DNA from: Maylandia zebra
Taxonomy: Eukaryota; Chordata; Actinopteri; Cichliformes; Cichlidae
Reading direction: 5' to 3'
Length of the DNA: 64,000 nucleotides
Assembly: GCF_041146795.1 (NCBI RefSeq)
Contig: NC_135180.1
Coordinates: 35,262,294-35,326,293 of the forward strand
Shown here: positions 10,041-64,000 of the stretch, one piece after another
Numbering within the stretch: the stretch's first letter is position 1
How the letters are laid out: each line of letters starts with the position of its first letter
The notes under the pieces: model-generated
Told to the model about the DNA's origin: nothing
Databases searched by the model: none
What the model saw: the letters and a program-made list of their open reading frames with translations, nothing else
Position numbers and translations under genes: made by a program

Positions 10041-11756
10041 TTTTTGATCAGAAAAAACAGTTTTACAGGAACACATGCGTCGCCTTCACATCCTTACTGA
10101 AAGAGGTATTCAATTTAAAGTTTCTGTTGCCTTTGAACAAGAATACTTTCAAGTCAAGAGCGGAAATGCAAAGAAAATAATTATATATAATAATTTTCAG
10201 AAGAAATGTTTCTTAAACCAAAACAGATCTGAGATCAATTCAAAACTGTTTCTCTTAGTCTTAAGTCATATTAATTAATAATCCCCCACTGATCCAGTTT
10301 AACTGTTCATGAATAGATTTGTGTGTAGCTGATGTGGTATCCCACAAATAATTACAATATTTAGTAATTTAAGCCGATGTTCACGTTGCTCTGCTGGGCC
10401 TTACTATAACTGTGCTGTCATCTAATCTGTTCATGAATAGATTTAATTTTTTTTTTTTTACTGTCTATCCTGGCAGGACGTCACAGAGCAATGAGACTTA
10501 GAAGAAAGCTGCAAACTGCACCATCCTCAAGATGTTTGGCTTTGTTGTTGTTATGTTCACCTCTTTGCCAAGAGGTGGCGCTACAAACTAATATTATAGT
10601 CCAGATAAATCTATGGAGCTTCTTGGATGGCACTCATTTCTCCTCAGTGTTACAGAGTAGGTCCAAAGTTCCTTTTCAGTTCTCTTTCGCCTTTTTGAGG
10701 GGAACTTTATTTTCAGTTATTTTCCTAAATGAGTGAAGAGGTGTCTTTCTGTTTAATTCTTCCTTACGTTTCCAGCATTTCATCTCTAGCTTTTAGGTTT
10801 AATTGCAAACAAAGACTACACAACACATTTGAACTGTTTAACCCTCTGGGAAAGCAGAAAGCGGGCTTCATTAGCTACATCATCAGGGTTTGTTTGGGGT
10901 TTTTCACAGACAAGAACATTCAGCCTGTCGTGACTGCTTGTTAAAAACTGCTCTTTCTGTGAATTTACTGAGAAAGACCAGTGTTGTTCCCTGGTGGCTG
11001 CTTTTCATTGTTTCATTGGTACCTCCTTTTAAATCCATGTAAATGACGTCAGTGTGCACATTTAGCAGCTGGCTATGAGCTCCGTGCTGCACCGACTGCC
11101 TGAGCAGCCACAGGGCTGTACAGTAGGTCAGACTGGCTGTAATCCCTTCCAGATTACAGTCCAGGGTATCGTGGGAGGAAGTGTGGGGGATTGGCAGAGA
11201 AACAACTTGTTACAGCTGGCTTCCTACCAAAGAGGAGATAAGGAGAGTCTGTTTGTTTTGCTTCTCATGTTTGGGGGGTTCTTCTTTTTTTTGAACGCCT
11301 TCAGGTTTAGGAAAATATTTTATTCAGTAATGTTTATACGCTGATTTAAAGAAGGCTGAATATTTTTCATATCACACATGGGAGAAATCACACCTCCCAG
11401 TTTCACAGTTTTTAAAATATTGATTTTTGATCATTTGTTAATATTCTCTTTTTGTACAGTCTGTCAATACACCTCAGGAACAAATATTTATATTATAATA
11501 TACACCTTATATAATACATGTTATTACACGATATACATTTTATATGTTACAATGTGGATTTTAGGGGTTCTTTTAAAACAATAATCAAATTTAGTGAAAC
11601 AGTTTTCACTAATTTAAAAGTGTATGTTTGTACTTAGTATAAATGAGTCTTAGGTTTGCAGAAAGAACTCCACACTGTTTTGCCTTAAAGTTCAAAGAGA
11701 TAAATTTGGACTTGATTGATTGATTGATTGATTTTTAATCTTAGAAAAGTCCTGAC
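10041..11756. other. Intergenic, AT-rich, no gene recognised
   Basis: Holds an 18-bp exact direct repeat (10303-10320 and 10427-10444) and a very AT-rich stretch near 11480-11560, plus a short (TGAT)n run at 11715-11732. Short open frames have no domain or splice support. Confidence 0.5.
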
Positions 11757-12637
11757 TATGATGTTTGCAGATCACATTTTAGTGAGAGTAGGGAGCAGGT
11801 GGAAGAGAGTTTGGGGAGGTGGAGGTATGCTCTGAAGGGAGGAGAAATGAAAGTCTGTAGAAGCAGGACAGAATACATGTGTGACTGAGAAGAAGTTGGA
11901 GATGCAAGGAGCACAGATAGTGTAGAAAGTTAAAGGAGTTTAAATACCTGGAGTCAACCAACAAAGCAATGAGCAATGCACAAGACAGGTGATCAAGTGG
12001 GTGGAGACGAGTGTCAGGGGTGATTTGTGACAGAAGGATAGCAGCAAGAGTGAAGGAGATGATGGTAATGAGACCTGCTATGATGTGTGATTTGGAGACA
12101 AAAAAACAGGAGGTCGAGCTGCAGATGAAAATGCTAATGTTTTATTGGGAGTGAACAGGACGGGATTAGAAATGAGTACATCAGAGGGACAGCTCAGGCT
12201 GAGAGGCTGGAGACAAGGTTAGAGAGGTGAGGCTGAAATGGTTTTGACATGTGCAGAGGAAGGTTGGAGATTTATGGGACAAAAGGATGTTGAAGATGGA
12301 GCTGCATCGCAGGAGGAAAAGAGGAAGACCTCAGAGGAGGTTCATAGATAATCCACTGTGACAACCCCTAAAGCAGGGGTGGGCAATTCCAGGCCTCGAG
12401 GGCCGGTGTCCTGCAGGTTTTAGATCTCACCTTGGGTCAACACACCTGAATCACATGATTAGTTCGTTATCGGGCCTCTGGAGAACTTCAGGACATGTTG
12501 AGGAGCTAATTTAGCCATTTAAATCAGCTGTGTTGGTTCAAAAATTCCTAAAACCTGCAGGGACACCAGACCCTCGAGGCCTGGAGTTGCCCACCCCTGC
12601 CCTAAAGGAAGCAGCCGAAAGAAGAAAAAGAAGAAGC
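11757..12637 (+). mobile_element. Decayed non-LTR retrotransposon 3' end (reverse transcriptase C-terminal part)
   Basis: Starts at a reverse-transcriptase catalytic box remnant (MFAD at 11761, where the expected FADD reads FADH). In a shifted frame it reads SESREQVEE...GRWRYALK, then traces of a C-terminal region typical of fish LINEs (WF-HVQRR; RRKRGRPQRRF near 12310-12345). Multiple frameshifts and stops make it non-functional. The 3' tail (gaagcagccgaaagaagaaaaag) resumes at 12608 after a hAT element inserted at 12374-12599. Clade not assigned. Confidence 0.7.
12374..12599. mobile_element. Small non-autonomous hAT element (226 bp) inside the LINE tail
   Basis: Terminal inverted repeats begin caggggtgggcaattccagg and extend about 45 bp with few mismatches. 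A perfect 8-bp target duplication, ccctaaag, lies at 12366-12373 and 12600-12607. No coding capacity. Confidence 0.88.
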
Positions 12638-15600
12638 ACATAAATCTTCACCTGCAGAAGGAATTCCTGCAAAGTGCTCCTCAAAGGATATCGTACCATG
12701 ATGATATAAACATGAGAAATTTCACCTTTAACCTTTGGGATCAAAAAGAAGCCTGTATGACTGCAGAACTGTGCTTCTATCTTGTCCTTCTGTCTTTTTT
12801 CTTGCTTTAGACCCTAGACTCCAAATCTTGGGGGTTATCTACTGGTTTTTGGATTAAGATAAGAAGTAGGTTAAAGACTGAGAAACAATTGGGTTATGAG
12901 TGATGTTGTGATAGTTCTGATGCCCTCGGGGCGAGCATGAGTCCCCGCCTGTATTGATCCCTGCTGACGCGCTCAGAGCAGCACAAATCACTAGCTGTTA
13001 TCCACACACACAAACAAGCCCATCACGCCACACAGAAACACATTCACACACCACCACCGCCACCTTTTCCGTAGCCCATTAGATATATCGACAATTCCAC
13101 ATTCACTTTTGTTTTTGTCTTTTTTTTTTTTGCTCTAATAGGTTTATGCACAGCTGACCGAGCAGTAACACTAATGCTGCCGGTATACTCTGTGACATTG
13201 CGTTGAGTACAGGCTCTCCATGGAAATACGGACTGCTGCTCTGGTTGTTCTTTCCAGCATCGATTCGCGTGCAGTTGCAGCAGCAGCTCTGCCTCTGTTC
13301 TCCGAGGGATGCCAGTGAATGTGCCTGTGTGCTGCTCACCTTTCCCTTACAGTATCAGGCCCTCAGTCTGCAGGGGCTCAGGTCACTGAAGCGCTCAGTC
13401 TCAACCAGGAAGGAGCAGTGCTGAGGAAGGATGAGGCCCTGGGTTCGCTCCAACAGGTCCAGATCAGTCCAGGTAAGGTTTGTGCTTCTAATTCAAAATG
13501 TAAACACGTGACACCTTGGGAGATAAAGATAGTCTTAACTGTCTTAAATTAGAGTAATAACTAATGTAGTTTAATGGAGTGTTCAAAAGAATGACAAATT
13601 ACACTACAAGCTTTAGTCAGCGCTGCTATTAGACTATTCAGAAAACTCCTGATTAAAGTGTACAAACATCAGCAAAAAAATAAAATCAAAATAGAAAAAT
13701 AATACTCTGTCCAATCCCATCCACACCCTCTACAACACAAAGGTCATAGTAAAGATTAAAGTGTTAAAGGAGAGAAAAGAGTACTCCTTTAAACGGCTTT
13801 ACCAAAAACTGAACTTTACAACCTTCATGAATGCAGGCTTTGCTGCAGGACTTAGTCTGCATTAGCTTTAGAAAAAAAGGTGTTTGGGCTCTTTCTGTGA
13901 ACACACTGCAGCAATAAATCTGCTTAGCAAAAACAAACAGCAGTAACCGGCTTTAAACTGCACACATCCCCCTCCTGGGCAGATGAGCTCATTAAATCCT
14001 GAATTATATTGTTTGGTGCATATATCTGTTTTCATATTTAATTTGCAAGCTTCCATAAAAGTGTCGGGTTTGAATTCTGCTGCAGATGCCTCTCTTTGCA
14101 AATCTTTCCTCATTATAACTGCGGCGGTAGAGACGATTCACAGTGGAGGTAAAGACGCTTTGATTGAATCAGCATGATACGAGATAAAACATGTGAATTT
14201 AAATTGAAAACAAAACAAAACGGTGTACTGGTGATCATTGGGGTTCAGTGTAGAGAAGCATAAGATGGGCTTCTCTCTCTACGTGTGATCAGAAGTGAGC
14301 TGGGCGATGACCATGTCATGTCCTCTAAAGACTGTGTGAGCCAAGAGGTTTAGATGCTTTGGTTTATACTGGAGGCATCCTGGCGTGCTTACCTCTGGCT
14401 CTAAGCATAAAAACTCCTCAGATCTCCCATTCAAAGTTTTGTCTACTATTTGTGCATATATGACATTTTTACATCATAGGGATGACAATAAAAGGTCTGC
14501 AGTACAATTCAAAGCCTCCACTGTGGGGTAGAAAATGCCCTCAAAACCAGTAATGAATCAATATAATGCTGTAGTGCACTGCAGCTTGATTATGTAGAGG
14601 ATAACATAGAAAGTGATAATATTTGATTTCCTGGGGTTTTGATTATCTGTCAATGAGCTCTTAAAGGGGGCATGTTTTCAGGTATGAAACAGTTTTATTT
14701 GCTAATAGTTCTTGTCTGTTAATCAATAACAGCAAAGATATAACAGGAGACGTGCAGCAGCTGTTCCTTTCGATTGTTATTTTTTACTTGTTTTTAACAA
14801 TGAGCAGACCTGCTGTTTAATTCATACTTTAAATTATCAACAAATGTTACTTCCTTTGTGATTTTCAGCAAAAGCAGAAACAGATTTCTGGTAATATTAG
14901 CCTGCTCTCTCTGTCTCACACACACACTCACACACACACACAAGCATGTCTGTATGAATGGAGTAATTGTGCCTTCATGCACACTGGGGGGGAAGGGTGT
15001 TGTGTTCTGATGCTGTTGGAAACGTGGTGTTTTGTTTTAGCTTTGCATGCACATGAAACACAGAGCTTAACTTATCTGGGTAAATATTTCAGCCTGCATG
15101 ATCAGTGTCTTCAAATTTCAAGCAACCACAGAAATAAGGCTGGTGTATTATTCGAGCTCTCATTTACAGCCAGAAAGGGGCATAATAGGTCAGGACTAGT
15201 GTATAGGATGGTGACCTCAATTTATCAGAGGTCAGTCACCATAATGTGGTTCAATGACTTTTTAGGAGCCGTATCCTCGACATGGTCCCCAAAATTTAGG
15301 GTCCAGTTTCTGCAAAGCTCTGGCTTTTGGAAAACTACAGGCTAGAGGGATTAAACTTTGCCTTAATCCCTATTTATTTTTCACAGTCCTTTCTCAAGTG
15401 TTTCCCTCTGCCTCACAGAGGCTGGCTGCAGATTTAGATATTCAAGAAAACAACAAATCCACCAGTGTCCTCTCACTTGTGCCAAACAAACACACATTTC
15501 TGTGCCTCACATTGAAAGGCTTGGAAATGCAACAAATTCACTCACTATTGATTTATAGTCATTAGTTAGTGTGTCTGTGGGCCATGCACATAAAACAGCC

Positions 15601-16280
15601 CTTTGTATGTTGTGTGTAATTTGTTAAAACTTACTTTAAATATACTTGTTATCTAATAAATGTTATTTTTAAAGGTACTTTTTGTAAATGCTATCTATAC
15701 AATTTAACCCGATCTTCCACCACCAGGGGGCGGTGTTTCACAGGTGTGCTTTTGACTTTCAGTTTTTAGCCCTGCCTTTTTTCATAATGACTTGCCTGAT
15801 TGAATCGCTGCACCGTGTTCTAGTATAAATGAGCAGAAGTACCGATAATGACTCTTCCACAGTTATCAGCAGTTTTAATTATTCTTCAATGGCTGCCCTT
15901 TCTTTTTTTTCCTTTTTTTTTTCTTTTTAGAATTGATTTTAAAAATTTACTTGTTTCATTTAAAACACCGCATGTCTTGCCTGCTGCTTCCATAACAAAG
16001 AGAGGTTTTCAGCCAGAAACCTGCTTAATTTCCCACCTCACACTTATTAGTTATTATCATATCATATTGCTTTAAAGAATTTAAATAACTTTTACATTTC
16101 TTTCTGACTTCTCTTTTGTTTTGAAGGTTTAGATTATATATACTTAAAGATGTCATTTCTTAGCTCACGAGTTACTTTTAAGAGTTTCTCGTACGTTTTG
16201 CGTGGCTCTGTTTCAAACTTAAATGGTGGAACTTTTATTTATTTATTTTTCATTTTGTAAGACGCTATAAAGGATGTATC
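12638..16280. other. Intergenic region with one orphan exon-like segment
   Basis: No gene is recognised apart from the candidate exon at 13353-13472. There is an imperfect (CA)n at about 14917-14942 and T runs near 13119 and 15906. The 122-codon open frame at 14977-15345 has no domain or splice support. Confidence 0.45.
13353..13472 (+). other. Candidate orphan exon (open, good splice sites)
   Basis: A pyrimidine-rich acceptor (tttcccttacag, ends 13352) and a strong donor (gtaaggt at 13473) bracket 120 nt with one frame fully open (SGPQSAGAQVTEALSLNQEG and on). It enters in phase 2 and leaves one base. No partner exon or family is recognised; it could be a non-coding 5' exon or chance. Confidence 0.3.
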
Positions 16281-16284
16281 TACG

Positions 16285-16620
16285 CATTATGAAGTCACCC
16301 ACTGGTTTATAAAGCCCAGAGCTAAGCATTTTCACCACTGCCATCTTAGTGTTTTGAAACTGGATGTGATATGTGAGTGGTGAACCTGATTGTAAAACTC
16401 CACTATCAGTGAGTCGTTAGTCGTGGGCCTATGTGAAACACAGAATGGCCAAACCTTTTAATTTTCTATGCAATATGAGATGAAAATAGCGACGGAGCCC
16501 ATAAACGCACCAGGAAAGAGTTCACTGAGGTAAGGGTTGTCTCCTGCTGGTCATTACAAGAAATGCAGATAAAAGACACTTTTCAGGCCTTTTCTAATCA
16601 ACCTTTATTAACACAATATA
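16285..16620. repeat. Dispersed repeat, same family as 41005-41390
   Basis: Shares blocks in order with 41005-41390: gtcaccca[c/g]tggtt-ataaag, ttcacc, gagcccataaa-c, cagga-a, ctg-tggtca and aatgcagat. Diverged old copies. From memory this block set is common in teleost genomes; class uncertain. Confidence 0.45.
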
Positions 16621-16699
16621 TAGCTGTATGGGACATAAAGTCATAGCGGCTGTTTTCTTAAATCCTGCTGATAGCTTTTCTTCATCCTGGAAAGTTTAC

Positions 16700-17839
16700 C
16701 ATGGGTATCTTTATTTTCCGAGCTCTGATAGATTGCCGGAAGACAGATTTTTTTGCGGGGTCTTGAAGGCAGCTCGACAGATGAGAGAATAGCGCGTGTC
16801 TGTGTGCGCGTGCGTGGAAGGCAGCAGCCCTGCCTACCGTTGACGTTCCCCACTCTTTCTCTTGTCACTGTTTTTCGGGAGGCGAACTGGGGGAGAGGTC
16901 CGCTCTTCTCTCGTCTTTCTTAAAAACAGATGGTGTGTTCGTGACCCGGCGGAGACGTATCTTCGCCCTCACACGCCGGCGACTTCTTCAATTACCGCTG
17001 CAGCACTTTTAACCAAATCAAAGAGGAGAGGAGCCAAGGGCGGACTGGACAGAGAGGAAGAACCAACCATAGGACTCACACACTGGGAGGCTGCACGTCC
17101 GCCTGCTCTCGTCAATACATTGATTTATTTAACCGGGCCCTGAACGTCTCCCGGCGTCCAGAAGTGCTGCCTCAGCCGGTTCCTGCTTCCTTTTAAACTG
17201 ACTGCGTCTTCGTGGACTGTCCCCAGAATTATTCAGCAAGCTAACAGGAACACACAAAGTCCCCTGCTTTTTTTTCTTCTGAATTCAGACCGTGGTGGCC
17301 AGAGGGACACTGAGTCCTCGCCTCTGTTTCCTCTTATCAGCCCCTATCGGTTGCTGTGTTTTCCACCGGCTGTGCGCGCTTTCCTCCTTTCTCAGCAGAA
17401 GACGATGCAGGTGGAGGTAAACCGGTGACCACAGGGGCTGTTTTGTTAACTATCCAGCAGCGTGTCAACAGAGATGAGAGGATAGCGTCTGGGAGGGGAT
17501 TTGGGGGAAAGCGAAGCGCTAAGTGGGGGGTTCAGTGTTGGTTTTCCTTCTTCAGATGAGGCAGACACACCATAAAGACATGAAGTGGATGTAGCCAACC
17601 GGTTCAGTTTTTTTTAAAGCATCAGTTTAAGCTGGATCACTGTCTTGGTGATCTGTGCTGCCTTCACGGACTGTGACAATGAGGATTCTATGAGAAGTGA
17701 AGCCTTTCCCCCTCTATCTACATACAGCCAGGCTAGTCTGGGTGGCATTTCTTTCTTTCTTTCTTTTTTCACCCGGTGTGAACACAACCCAGACTTTTTT
17801 TTTCTCTCCTGGACGGCGAAGCTCACTCAGGGACAAAAA
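16700..17839 (+). promoter_or_regulatory. mark4: Putative mark4 promoter and 5' leader
   Basis: GC- and CpG-richer than its surroundings (for example 16740-17200), ending at the mark4 start codon. T/C-rich tract (cttt)n at 17750-17768. A four-codon upstream open frame starts at 17679, and an in-frame upstream ATG lies at 17690. Transcription start not located; further 5' UTR exons are possible. Confidence 0.4.
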
Positions 17840-63401
<45,562 letters not shown>

Positions 63402-64000
63402 GTAAGAGGAGAAGCTAGATGTTTGAATGTCAAGTCTTACTGTTTTTGAAAGCTTTAAGTAACAAAGAAACAGGGAGTGGACGGGGCTAACTGGTAGAAA
63501 CACAGTGGCTTGTTAATAAATCTGCACGTATTTTTGTTAAATGTTTAGTAATACTGCTAATCGTTGTGGTAAAGTGACAGTACAGGCCTGTCTGATTATG
63601 AGCTTACAACTAGACAGTGTAGTTCTGCACATGAAGATCATTTCGATAACCTTGCTGCCTGTCACGTCTCCTTAACCAGTACTAACCTACCAGCCTTCCT
63701 TCTCTAATAATTCAGCTTTACAGGCTTCAGAACTTGTCCTCCGGAGTGTCAGACCTGGGTCTAATAGTGTTCAAATATTGTTCGCCAATTTAATTTTCTC
63801 ACATTCAAGATTCTCAGTCTTTTTTTTTTCGCCACATCCACATCTTCATGGAAATATCCACCCACTGCTAACCACAGATTCAAACATCACAGAATACTAA
63901 AGTTACCGTTTACTGCACTAATTCATGTTTAGTTATTTAGATTTGACTGTGGGGGCTGTGTAATGTTCCAAGTGTGTACATCTTACTACACTACAAGACA
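63402..64000 (+). other. mark4: mark4 intron 15, start
   Basis: Begins gtaagagg; no exon of the KA1 region is recognisable before the window ends. Confidence 0.6.

Noticed and set aside
14977..15345. 122-codon open frame in the intergenic region
   Set aside because: No domain, no splice signals around it, and ordinary AT-rich composition; likely chance.

Overview
This window looks like nuclear genomic DNA of a teleost fish, probably a percomorph; a cichlid-like species is possible, but that is an impression only. The evidence is vertebrate exon/intron structure with GT-AG junctions, a kinase gene matching vertebrate MARK4 exon by exon, fish-style C2H2 zinc-finger genes, many hAT-type DNA transposon relics with intact 8-bp target duplications, a tRNA-derived SINE with an L2-like tail, and long (CA)n/(GT)n tracts. 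All three genes lie on the + strand.

Region 1 (1-2960): the 3' part of a C2H2 zinc-finger gene. Two exons are visible (113-187 and 1251-2725). The last exon carries 14 complete fingers plus one degenerate finger, and an AATAAA lies 212 bases after the stop.

Region 2 (3600-8718): a complete second C2H2 zinc-finger gene assembled from eight exons with consistent phases, giving 647 residues. It has a helical/coiled-coil N-terminus, an acidic middle, and about 14 fingers spread over three exons, which is unusual for this class.

Region 3 (8719-16700): mostly gene-free. It holds a decayed non-LTR retrotransposon 3' end that was itself split by a small hAT element, and one isolated exon-like open segment (13353-13472).

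Region 4 (16700-64000): mark4, a microtubule-affinity regulating Ser/Thr kinase of the AMPK-related, LKB1-activated family. Fifteen coding exons were placed with consistent phases, covering the N-terminal header, the whole kinase domain, the UBA domain and most of the spacer (634 residues). The C-terminal KA1 domain lies beyond the window. Intron 1 (20.9 kb) and intron 3 (13.5 kb) are very large and hold most of the transposons: hAT elements at 19348, 21138, 29819 and 43308, a pogo-like element at 44511, and microsatellites. Intron 5 has a retrotransposon-like repeat and a SINE. Intron 14 has another hAT relic and a perfect 22-bp hairpin.

I found no CRISPR, operon, rRNA gene or functional tRNA gene, and nothing that amounts to a novel biological system. 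The points most worth a second look are the split zinc-finger array, the orphan exon, the pogo-like element with repeated subterminal octamers, the nested transposon and the intronic hairpin.
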